Notes under the pieces: model-generated
The model's database searches: none
Told to the model about the DNA's origin: nothing
Seen by the model: only the letters and a program-made list of their open reading frames with translations
Part shown: positions 52,996 to 62,805 of the stretch, one piece after another
Layout of the letters: each line of letters starts with the position of its first letter
Position numbering within the stretch: position 1 is the first letter of the stretch
Assembly (NCBI GenBank): GCA_038496445.1
Contig: JALMLS010000516.1
Coordinates: forward strand, 124,001 to 188,000
Direction of reading: 5' to 3'
DNA length: 64,000 bases
Origin: Trichosphaerium sp. ATCC 40318
Lineage: Eukaryota > Discosea > Flabellinia > Trichosidae
Position numbers and translations under genes: made by a program

Positions 52996-54297
52996 TCATT
53001 TTGCACATATAGCCTGCACAGCAGCTTTTGTACACTTTGTACCATCTATAATAATTATAGAAGCACCTTGAAGAGCTGATATCCCTTCATCTGTTACAAG
53101 AGAACAATTCCTTAGACTTATTGTATGAACGCCTGCTAGAGCTTTAATACCTTTATCTGTTATCTTGGCACATCGATTCAACCGTATATTGTGTACACCA
53201 GCAAGATGAATAACACCTTCATCTGTGATATCAGTACAATCAGCCAAGTGAATAGTATGCACCCCTGCAAGTGATTTCAATCCATTATCAGTTACACCTT
53301 TACAGCCGCCCAAGTATATTATGTGAACCCCTGATAAAAGGTCTAGCCATGAGTCGTCTATTACTAACCCTTCCAAGTCGATGGTGTGAATACCAGAAAA
53401 GGTTGATATTGATGCAATAGTTAGGTTTCTGCACCTGGCCAAGATGAGTTTGCTTACGCCAGCAAGAGGTATGATATGTTCATCTTTAACCATCAACTTA
53501 CGTAAGTTAATTTCTTGTACACCTGACAATTGTTTCACTTTATCTAGAATTACGCGAGAACAGTTACCAATATCAATCACGTGAAGACACATTTCACCTT
53601 TTCTATTTTTAGCTTTAGCCAAGTACTCAAAACAAGATCCATCAATATCTCTACAATCCGACATTTTTATTGTGTGAGCTCCAGCGAGTGCTTTTACACC
53701 ATTGTCAGTGACTTTGCAAGAACTGATATTTATATAATGAACTCCAGCAAGATATTTTAATCCTTCATCAGTTATCTGGACACATGACGCAATATTTACG
53801 CTATAAGCACCTGAAATAGCTTTCAATGACTTATCTGTCAAGTGCCGTATATAACTCACATCTATCGTATGTACACCTGACAAGAATTGTATACCTTCAT
53901 TAGTGATATATGGGCACTCATATATATCTATTTCTTTAATACCAGCGTGTGCCTCAAGGCACTTATCAGTCACCTTCAAGTACCACATGGATAATTTCTT
54001 AACACCAGCCAAAGAACATATTTCCTTGTCTGAGGCCTTGAACTTCCGGATTGATACATATGTATTGTTTAAAAGCGATTTCTGATCGCTTAAACGCTTT
54101 ATGGACTCTGATGATGTAACAACGATTTTACCGTAACCAACATGTCTGTGAATAATGTCGTAGAATAGCCAGCACGTCTGAGCAATAGAATATCGTGTTT
54201 TATTCGGAGTATGCTCAAAAACGGTAGCAATGAGTTCTGTAGGTATTGTTTCGACGAACCGAGGATTTATACCATCACGTTGTACAGCACTAGCCAT
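52996..54297 (-). CDS. F-box/LRR protein, intact, single exon
   Basis: Start chosen at Met 54297 (MASAVQRDGINPRFVETIPT), since the F-box begins just after; an in-frame Met at 54441 would add 48 hydrophobic residues with no counterpart in the paralogue. That gives 433 residues. F-box: ETIPTELIATVFEHTPNKTR with YSIAQTCWLFYDIIHRHVGY. Then about 13 leucine-rich repeats of 23-25 residues with the core GVHTIxLxxCxxITDxGIKAL, of the cysteine-containing type. Probable SCF substrate adaptor; the LRR arc would bind the target. Paralogue of the broken gene at 8359-9463. Its last 337 bp are duplicated at 52270-52606. Confidence 0.88.
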   Translation of the reverse strand: MASAVQRDGINPRFVETIPTELIATVFEHTPNKTRYSIAQTCWLFYDIIHRHVGYGKIVVTSSESIKRLSDQKSLLNNTYVSIRKFKASDKEICSLAGVKKLSMWYLKVTDKCLEAHAGIKEIDIYECPYITNEGIQFLSGVHTIDVSYIRHLTDKSLKAISGAYSVNIASCVQITDEGLKYLAGVHYINISSCKVTDNGVKALAGAHTIKMSDCRDIDGSCFEYLAKAKNRKGEMCLHVIDIGNCSRVILDKVKQLSGVQEINLRKLMVKDEHIIPLAGVSKLILARCRNLTIASISTFSGIHTIDLEGLVIDDSWLDLLSGVHIIYLGGCKGVTDNGLKSLAGVHTIHLADCTDITDEGVIHLAGVHNIRLNRCAKITDKGIKALAGVHTISLRNCSLVTDEGISALQGASIIIIDGTKCTKAAVQAICAK

Positions 54298-55159
54298 AGG
54301 TACGCAACAATTGGAATAAAGCTTGCTTAGCAACCCGGTTAAGCAAAGACAGCTGAACCCAGGAAGTACGATATCAGTGAGCGCAACAGCTGGTAAAAAA
54401 ATTTTGAAAACTTCAAAAATTCCAACCTCCATTAGTCTCAAAAGTCCATAAAACCGGGTGTACAGCCATTAAATACGCTTTCGGACAGCCTTTTCGCTTT
54501 GCTCAGTATCTGACTTTCACGCATATAAATGTCTCTATCTTGTTTCTTTCTAGGTATGAACACTTTACAAGGGACATAGCTGAAGAGTTCTTTTCAATTG
54601 TCTGTCTCATTCAAGTTTTGAGACAGTCAAAACAAGCCAATGTCTGCCTGACTCAAACAAGCATACTACAGGTACAGTTCAATTTGATTCAAAACTATAT
54701 TTTAACGTAGAGCTCTAATGGATTTGACAGAACTTTAAATCTCAAATTTTCAAATTGATCTGCGTCACAGCATCCAGTCAAGCGGAAATTTTCGCAAATC
54801 CAACGTTTAACCCACGTGATTTAAAACCCAAAGCTTCTATTTGATACCTTGTAGCGTTTGCAAAGCCCCGTACATGACATTGGTTTGAATAGCTGGCTAA
54901 TGTTTATTCGCGCTGTAGACTGTACGTTGAGAGCGCCAATGCAAGCGTAAGTATCGCTAGTACCACCGATGTTAAATTGTCTGTTAGGTTTAAAAATACA
55001 GCAAACAGCTCTCGACTCTATTCATACCGTGCTTCTTACAACGAACGTTATTACATAGCTTTTCTCTAGGTAATTGAGGACATCCTTTGCACGAAAGACT
55101 ATTGTTAGAAAGCATGTTAAGGCAGCATGTTGTGAATCCATCAATTCTTTATTAATATA
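54298..55159. other. Intergenic, no gene seen
   Basis: About 860 bp. Contains CACGTGATTTAA at about 54814. No convincing coding frame. Confidence 0.4.
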
Positions 55160-55465
55160 TCAAGCTGCTAGATCGTCTTGGGCTGCTATCAAAAAGTGAT
55201 TGCTTACAGATCCAGCTGTCCGAGCCTTCAGATGAGGTACATACTCTGCGTCTTTCATAAAATCTAAGGCTGCTTGTTTTGAAGGCCACCAAAGTATTAT
55301 GCGTAATCCTACTGTTTCTCCGCTACCCTCTATTTATTCATGTGATGCTGTTCTAGCGATATACTTTCCGCCATACTTTTCTACAATCTTGTCAGACACA
55401 GCGACGTAGTCTGGTATCCACGACTCAGTTGTAGGGGTTACATCAAGTACAGAGTAGTAAGCCAT
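55160..55465 (-). pseudogene. DUF1330-like small protein with an in-frame stop
   Basis: Read from 55465: MAYYSVLDVTPTTESWIPDY, VAVSDKIVEKYGGKYIARTA, SHE, stop (TAA at 55334-55336, codon 44), then IEGSGETVGLRIILWWPSKQ, AALDFMKDAEYVPHLKARTA, GSVSNHFLIAAQDDLAA. The pattern YGGKYIAR...E-x-x-EG...L.I..WPS..AALDF...EY..H...R fits the DUF1330 dimeric ferredoxin-like fold, common in bacteria. The single stop sits where a Gln (CAA) or similar codon would be expected. Both halves are otherwise clean, so this is a very young pseudogene, a readthrough gene or a sequence error. The family is rare in eukaryotes, so gene transfer from bacteria is plausible. Confidence 0.75.
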
Positions 55466-56456
55466 TTGATTCGTTTATGAAAATAATGTATTCTCATTCT
55501 GCATTCTGTTGTTTCCTTATTCTTTGAATTTGGGTCTTTTTCCGAGGAAGCACCACAGTTTTCACTTAAAGAGAGAAGCTACAACCTAAAAGAAACACAA
55601 ACTTTGTAGCTTTTTCATTCAAACTTTTGATTATTTTGGGTATCATTATCAAAGGGGCAGCATCGCTTTTGATACAGTTTCGAATTACATAATTTTTGAT
55701 ATTTACTGGATTTCGAGAATCTTTGAGACGTTTTCACTCACCTCAGACCGTCTTATACTTCAATTGCTAATTTGAACATGTAGCAAGTATTCTATACTTA
55801 TAGGTATAAAACCATTTTGCGATTCGTTCGTGCTGTGCCGAGGAAAAGTACCGACAGTCAAACCCATTTTTTTCAAAACAAACTTTTTCGAAATTCCTTC
55901 TAAACAAGCGTAAAATATACATTGTTGTGGCTTTTTTGATACTCTACAAGCAGCCTGATTACAGAAAACCTGTCCTGAAGTTGTTGTCAAACCGTAAAAA
56001 TGTTAGAAACTTCCAAAATCTACCAGAACGTTTTCTTGTGCAAAGACAAGAATCTTTTCGATGTTTGGAACTTTCGTTTGTAAACTACGTTAATGAGAGC
56101 ATCTCCTATCACCACGGAACTCAATTCCCAAACGAGAAGTAGCTTAGACTCCTGAGTAAGTACTTCTTCCTAAAAAAGTATGTCACCGTTACAGTACTTC
56201 GCTGTAACTTCTTGTCAAAACAAACAGGCTACAACAGCGTAATCTTACAACGTATTCTACCAATGGCATTTGAACACTAGTGGAACTGTTTAACCCAAAA
56301 CGGAACTACCCGCTTTATAACTCTAACTGACCCGTAATCGAGTACTCAGCGCTTGAAATTACTGATATACGCTTTCAATGCGGATTCCTAATAACTTCCG
56401 TATTCTTTTTACGAAGTACTTCTACGAAAGTCCTCAAAGTTCACAAACAACACTCA
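55466..56456. other. Intergenic, no clear gene
   Basis: About 990 bp. Overlapping opposite-strand frames at 55760-56142 show no recognisable sequence and I do not call them. Confidence 0.35.
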
Positions 56457-56819
56457 ATGCAACTCATCTTATCAACTCTAGTACTCTCTCTATGCTTCCT
56501 TGCAGTAGCAGAAGCTGGCCCATGGCCTGGTAGCAGGACTGTTTGCCCAGGCTTAGGAAAGACATTCTGGCAAGTACACGTCATTGTACCAAGAGCTTCA
56601 GCTGGATGGAACCCTGATATTGACTATTACACTACAATGCATTGCTACTATACCGATCAATCTGTACATGTTATCGACTTACAGGGTGTTTACGTTGAAT
56701 CTGTTGCTCCAGGAGCAAGCAATGTTTGGGCTTTTTCGCATAATTTAGATAGTTCTCGTCAAGTAAACTGGTGTACTAATAGTAGACGATCTTGTGCTGC
56801 ATGGGCTGACTTTGATTAA
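56457..56819 (+). CDS. Small secreted cysteine-containing protein
   Basis: 120 residues, single exon. Residues 1-20 (MQLILSTLVLSLCFLAVAEA) are a clear signal peptide with an AEA-G cleavage site. The mature part is rich in aromatic residues and Ser (GPWPGSRTVCPGLGKTFWQV; DYYTTMHCYYTDQSVHVIDL) with four cysteines, two of them near the end (VNWCTNSRRSCAAW), suggesting two disulfides. No family recognised. Possible extracellular effector, matrix or lectin-like protein. Confidence 0.7.
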   Translation: MQLILSTLVLSLCFLAVAEAGPWPGSRTVCPGLGKTFWQVHVIVPRASAGWNPDIDYYTTMHCYYTDQSVHVIDLQGVYVESVAPGASNVWAFSHNLDSSRQVNWCTNSRRSCAAWADFD

Positions 56820-57269
56820 ACAGAACAATAATTGGAAACACAATAAACATATGAGTTTTCAACCGCCCTTCTCGCAGCACTTTATTTTGAAGCTGTCAAC
56901 AAAACTAACAGATTATTCAATTTTTTTTTCTTTGTTTTTTACAAGTTTCTGGCTTCATTGCTCCCTTTTAGAGTAACAAAAAACTCTTGGTCCGAAAATA
57001 TAATTGTCAATTAATTGTAACACCGAGTTTGTAATTTCAATGGACTTGCACTTTTTCTTTTGTTTTTTACCCAAAATTGCACAAAACGCAAGAATACGTG
57101 AAAAACAAAAGAAAAAGTGCAAGTCCAATGGTCTGGTTGATCCCTTTTCAGTTAATGAGAGTGATGTATGTACGTTCGTTCTATAAACTTTTTGAAATTG
57201 AATACGAAATATTGTACTTCCTTAATACAAACGGATACTGTTTTTTATGTACAATTGGGATAGTTTTAT
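56820..57269. other. Spacer between converging genes
   Basis: About 450 bp between the converging small secreted protein gene and the surface-protein gene; it holds the perfect inverted repeat described separately. Confidence 0.45.
57041..57127. repeat. 27-bp perfect inverted repeat (hairpin)
   Basis: TGGACTTGCACTTTTTCTTT continuing into TGTTTTT (57041-57067) is the exact reverse complement of 57101-57127, with a 33-nt loop. It lies between two converging genes, about 220 bp downstream of one stop and 140 bp downstream of the other. Confidence 0.9.
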
Positions 57270-58688
57270 TTAAACAGTTTCTTGTGTTTTGATTGTCGTT
57301 CTTGTGTTTGTGGTATGTATTGTTTCTTCGAAAATAAAAGGAAACACACGTCTCCGTAATGAAGGTACAAGGAGAATAATAACTAGTATTACAATTGATA
57401 CGCCTATTACACCACCACACGATAAAGCCATAACATAGCCAGGAACCTTATCTTTTGTGTGACACTTATTTCCGAAAATAATTGATAAGGAACCTTCAAC
57501 TGTCAAAATATTAGGTCTACAAACAAATAAATACCAAATAATCAACGTACAGAGTTCTATACATGCATGTGAATCTAGTACACTGAGATTTTCTACCTTT
57601 ACTTCGCATGATTCGTCAAAGTTTAGAACCGAATCAAGTTGTTCTTTTGTTCCCTTTTTGGTAATTAAATACGAAAAAAATGAGATGAAAGCTCTTCAAT
57701 TAAAAACCAAAAACGAACTTTAGCGTCCTTACGTTTACCGCACTAGTATCTATAGAAGTTCGATCATAAAATTTTGGGCATCCATCGATGTATATACGAG
57801 AATCACCATCAACCAAAATAACAGTTCCGCCAGAAAAAATAACATCGCCTGATATCCGGATAACTGAACCTGTCGCATCAAGTGTAACATTATGATAAGG
57901 AGTTACAGAGCAGAAAATATTCGTATTTGAGGTTGTAGCATTTGTGGAACAATTGAGAGTTGTAGTTAAGTCCTTACAAGAAGGTCCTTGAGAGCATAAA
58001 GGTCGACTTGAAGAATTACAAGTTGTATCAGTAAAATAGACTTTCGAAGACCAAGGATCTACAGTCTATTAGATGAAGCTTTTAAAATCGTACACATACA
58101 AGCCAACCTCATATCTAGACATTCCTCTGATAAAGGTCCGGAAGTAATGAAGCTACCAAAATTGAAGAACTTCAGAAGGAAACTGTGAGTGTCGTTTGAT
58201 GAAGATATCAAGAAAAGAGGTGTATCAGTCAAACGTGTACGACTTTTTTGCCATACATAGTCAGATAGGGCGCCATAGCAAGTTATACAGTGTATGTTTT
58301 TGTTCCAACATCTATGACAGTTGTTGTTATCTCTGGGTGGTCCCTCACGTTTTAGGTTTATCCAAAATTGTTGTGAAGGAAGTTTATCATAATCTTCCTC
58401 AGTAAGAATCTCGACCAGCGATGTATTTCTACAAGCTAAAATTTAGTACACTGCCTACACTAACGTGTAATAAAAGCAATAAAAAGGGTATTTGTGTTGA
58501 AGGAAATAAGCCACTTTAAGAAAAGTCGTCCGAGTATAAAAAAAAAAAAAGAAACGTCACCTTGATTTACAGTACTCAGCTGATTCTTCCATTGTACCTC
58601 TATCGCATTCTGAAAAAATGCCGTCAACAAACGCCACAAGGGTTATAGATACTAAAATAACTAGTAGAATAAACAAACGCGATGCCAT
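57270..58688 (-). CDS. Type I membrane surface protein, cysteine-rich ectodomain
   Basis: About six exons on the minus strand. Start MASRLFILLVILVSITLVAF with VDG (signal peptide; Met at 58688). Ectodomain: CDRGTMEESAEYCKSR, ACRNTSLVEILTEEDYDKLP, NNNCHRCWNKNIHCITCYGA, then a beta-helix-like part (RISGDVIFSGGTVILVDGDS with RIYIDGCPKF). Near the end NILTVEGSLSIIFGNKCH is followed by a membrane span, VMALSCGGVIGVSIVILVII with LLVP, and a 35-residue tail (RRRVFPFIFEETIHTTNTRT). The ectodomain shares its style with the protein at 48734-51659. Probable surface receptor or adhesin. Confidence 0.65.
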
Positions 58689-58983
58689 GTGTAGGCCATA
58701 TACCGAAATATGAAGTAGGTTGACTAGCGTCATCCTGTAAAAACAAAATCAACTAAAAAAGGTTTAACAATTAAATCACGTGTCCACAGCATGTTAATAT
58801 ACACTTCTCTACGGAGGGATAGCTGTTTTATATCATGCGTACACAAAAACAATAAAACCGCGTACCTTTATATCGCACACTTCAAAAGGGAAAGAATTAC
58901 ATAAAGTTTCTCCTCTAAAAGTATTCACGTGTTGTTTTGTTTGAGGGGTTGAATGGTTTTTTACAAGTTACAATATTACAATT
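58689..58983. other. Spacer upstream of the surface-protein gene
   Basis: About 295 bp with two CACGTG sites (about 58778 and 58927). No gene seen. Confidence 0.4.
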
Positions 58984-61900
58984 TTACACACGATGACGAT
59001 AACGTTTGCGAGGAGGAAACCTACTGATATACCTTCTATTTCGTTCTGGAGAGCGTGATCTTGAGCGACGATAGTGGCGCTTCATTATTGGGCGCCTACC
59101 ATCTGGAGATCTGCTTCTGTATCTTCGTATAGGTGACCTCGACCTTGGAGAGCGCCTTCTTGAGCCTCTATATCTTGTGTGGCCTCCGCGTGCTCGTAAA
59201 TTAGGCCTAGAGCGCGGTATATACTTTGGGTTGGGCTTTGACAAAGGACGGAAGTGTGGAGGAGGTCCTCGGCGCTCACTAGGGTGTCTTCTACGAGGGG
59301 ATCTAGCTCTTCTTGGTGGTGTTGTTCTACGCCTGTAAGGTCCTCGTCTGTTATGTTCATATAATGGAGGAGGGTCTCTATACGGAGGTGGCCGTATGGG
59401 TGGTCTATGGTATTCATTAGGCATCGGTCGTTCAAGAAGTGTTGGTGGCATATGAACATTATCATTTGGCGGAAGCAAAAGGTGTTCTGATGGAGGAGTA
59501 TGAGTCTCGCGAGGTGGCGTTTGTGTTGGTTGTAAACTAATCAAGTTTTGTTCTTGGTTTTGTGGTGGAGGTATATTCATAGGAGCTGTATCGGGTAATG
59601 GTAAATGAATAGCTTCAGAAGGTGGCTGAGTTCTAATACGACGTGTTCCATGACGGAAAAAAACTGTTGTCTCAGGATTATGTTGTGGTTCGTTTTGGTC
59701 TTGTGTAGGGAGTAGTAACGAACTTTCATCGCCTTGTATATCATCTTCCATGTTTCTTCGAAGTAGGTTTGTATCAGGGACAAAGCGTACTTGACTAAAG
59801 AAACACAAGGTAAGAAGTTTGAAATTAAAATAGAAAAAATGTAAAAAGTTTTATGTACACTTGTTCCCTGCCGGAATAGACATCCTCTTCATCACCATAT
59901 GGCATTTCCATCTCACCCTGGTCTTGATGTACTTCTATTCTGATATCCATAGGGTCGATGGGATGGTTATTGAGTTGATTATTTGGTGATTTTTTGTTGA
60001 CTAACGCGACTGCAGCATCAAATCTGTCAAGATGTCTGAAACTGTTTATATGTGTGAATACAGCTTTCTTTGGGTTTGGATGAATACTATGACATAGACT
60101 ACATAAGTAACAAGTAGTCCACATACGATTCTTATCAGCATAACCAAAATCCATCCATCCACGTTCGTAGGCGTAAAGCATATGATTCCTATTTTTTTCT
60201 TCCACATTATTCAAGTACTTTTTTATCCGCTTTTTTGTTTCTAAATCACGTGATTTTGGGTATACTTCTCTTTTGTTTGCAGTATCTATATGTAGATCTC
60301 TTCTAGAATGGCAGTGTTTATGCCAGAAGTTCTCCTTGACAGGGAAGATTCCACAAAGGTAATCAATGTAAAAAGTTTGTTTTTCGCAGATTATACGATT
60401 AACCCATCCAAGCTCTATTAGTCGCTCTGTTGTTACTTCAAAAGGTTCATCAAATTCATCTCGCTCCATGGATTCTATATCTTCTTGGTATTGTCCTTCA
60501 TCATACTGATCCATCTCAGGTGTTGTAGGTACATCTTCAAGACCTTCTAGTTTAATTCCGTCAAAACCTGTTGCTGTATCTTCTATTTCCATTTTAATAT
60601 CTGGTTTGATTTCTTCTTCACCATCAGATTCAAGTAGTTCATATACAATATCTGGAGAATCGTTTTCATCGTTCTCTTCATTATCGGATGTCAAATCAAC
60701 AATGAAAACGCCTACAACTTAAGTAATTAATGATAAGTGAGACATAAGTAAATTAGATTGTAAAACAGCATGCGAAAAAGAGTTTTGCGTCATTTAAGGC
60801 CTTTTTATGGTACTACAAAGGATACTTGTTCGATGAGTTATTATTGTCAAAAGGTCAATAAAGTACTTGGTAATCGCGGTTTATGTCAAAAAAAAAAAAG
60901 ATCATTTCAAAGAGGAAAGTTTTGTTTGTTTCAAAAAGAAGTTTATCTGCTTGATTTGAGGTGCCTTTATCGGTTTTTTCATCTTCTTTTATAACAATTG
61001 TGTCTTGTTGATGTCCTTTAATAAAAGAGTACGATGCATCAGGTTGTAGTATAGCTTCTTTGTACTCATTTGATTGTTGAACAATTTCCAAGAAGTATTT
61101 ATCTTCTACCAAGTCCCTAAAGTATAGATGCTTGTTACATACAGGACAGTACCATTTCTTAGCCTTATCGCAAACAGAAAGCCATGTGGTTAGATCAAAG
61201 CACTAAAACGAAGCAATATAAGCACAAAGAAACACAACATAAACCCATTGTGTTAAAAACTTTGGACGTACTTTAATGTGTGCACATGATTTGCCACGAC
61301 AAGGTATTTTTATTTTTAATAGACTCAAAGGGTCTATTAAAGCCATTTTACGCTCCACTTCAATCACACCAAAAGCAGAAAACGAGGCACGAACTAACAT
61401 CATTTTCAACAAAAAGTACGGCAAAAAACTTTACGATTGTTTTGGCTTAGTAATCTAACCTTGTTCTTTTGCTTCAGGTACTGTTAAAGGTGGTACCATA
61501 GATATCAGCTCAGTCGCACTTCTCTTTCTCATATATTGTATAACGCCAAAAAATCCCTTGATTATTAGAAACAGTAGAAAAACATACATACCTCTCTATG
61601 TGCTTCAACGCATTTTATAGTTATTTTGTTAAAACCTGAACAAACTTCGCTTGTTAAATGCCATGCATCCTAAATAATAGATGAGTATCAATGATAACCA
61701 ATAGTTATTGTACATGGTCTGGACCCACTGTACGACCATTCATCTTCACTCCAGACAGCCCTGAAGGCTTAACATTTTGTGTTGTTTTCTCACTATTGAC
61801 ATAACATCGAAGTAGGATTTCATCGGTATTCCTCCCATTGTGCACAAAAGAGCACGTGTGTACGCCAATCTGTGATATGTTAAAGCATACTAACGGGTTC

Positions 61901-62619
61901 TTATCGACTGGATGACGAAAAGGATCGTGTTTTTCTCCTTGAACAATCAACCGTATAATATTTAACGGAAGCTGATTTGATTGTAATGTTTTAGCTTCTA
62001 TAGCCTTCTCTCCAGTGACAGGAGGTAAGTTATACACTGGCTTACATCCGCTGTTAGCGCTGAAAGTATATTAGAGATGAGTACGAGAGCGTAAGAGTGT
62101 ATTTTGTTCGATTTTTGGATAAAATGTTAAAAAGCATTTTGTTAATTTCCTGCTTTGGATTCGTACCTGATCAGTGCAAACGCCCGAAAAACTGATCGTA
62201 AGTCTCTTTCGTCGTTATAGCCAGGGTTTCTCTTTTCGCAATACTTGTTGAGGGTTGATAGAAGAAATGATTCTAGTTTATCTACACAACTCATACGATT
62301 CATTTTAGAGCATCCACGAACAGATAACTTTCTATTTGTAAAGATTACTTATTATTCCCTGCATTTGGTGCTATATTGTTCTAAAAAGGTACTTACGACA
62401 AGCATGCGCGTAGTTCCTTTACTCTAAAGGCATTGCGGATAATAAGCTACAATTTGTCAGTTTAACTCAAGAAATGGCCTAATTAGCTAAATTATAGTCA
62501 TTTGACGCGAAAGCGGGGTGAATTGTAGAAAAAAAACTGTGACATGCCAACACTTCGTTGTAATTATATCGCTCCTTCAAGGCTTGCAGCCTAAGCTGAT
62601 GCTCTCGCCGATTTGCCAT
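58984..62619 (-). CDS. PIAS/Siz-type SUMO E3 ligase with zinc finger and Arg/Ser tail
   Basis: Multi-exon, minus strand; start taken as MANRREHQLRLQALKERYNY (62619). SAP-like region: FRVKELRACLSKLSVRGCSK (about 62430). PINIT-like region: NQLPLNIIRLIVQGEKHDPF to LSGVKMNGRTVGPDH (about 61990-61710). SP-RING: IDPLSLLKIKIPCRGKSCAH, CFDLTTWLSVCDKAKKWYCP, VCNK (61330-61140), with the Cys/His zinc ligands present. A SUMO-interacting motif FIVDLTSDNEEN (about 60705) is followed by two consensus SUMO sites (IKME, IKLE). Then CYLCSLCH...FTHINSFRH, a matrin-type C2H2 pattern (about 60100-60030). After an in-frame intron using donor GTACAT comes a Pro-rich part and a 100-residue Arg/Ser tail (RRRSPRSRSPIRRYRSRSPD). 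The exon joint near 60700-60870 is the least certain, so two adjacent genes cannot be excluded. Confidence 0.75.
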
Positions 62620-62805
62620 AACCTGGTGGCGCAGATAGCCGTTGGATGATATTATGGAATTAGAATGACTTTTTCTGGCATGTATCACTCAAGAGTTATC
62701 AAAATAATTCTCCACGCGAGTGTATCAACAACACAGCTTGCAAGAATACATTTACAACATTGTGAGAAAAATTGATGTTTATTGTAATAATTATAAGTGG
62801 GGCAT

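Noticed and set aside
55760-56142. Overlapping frames on both strands
   Set aside because: Neither has a recognisable sequence or splice structure, and they overlap each other; most likely chance.
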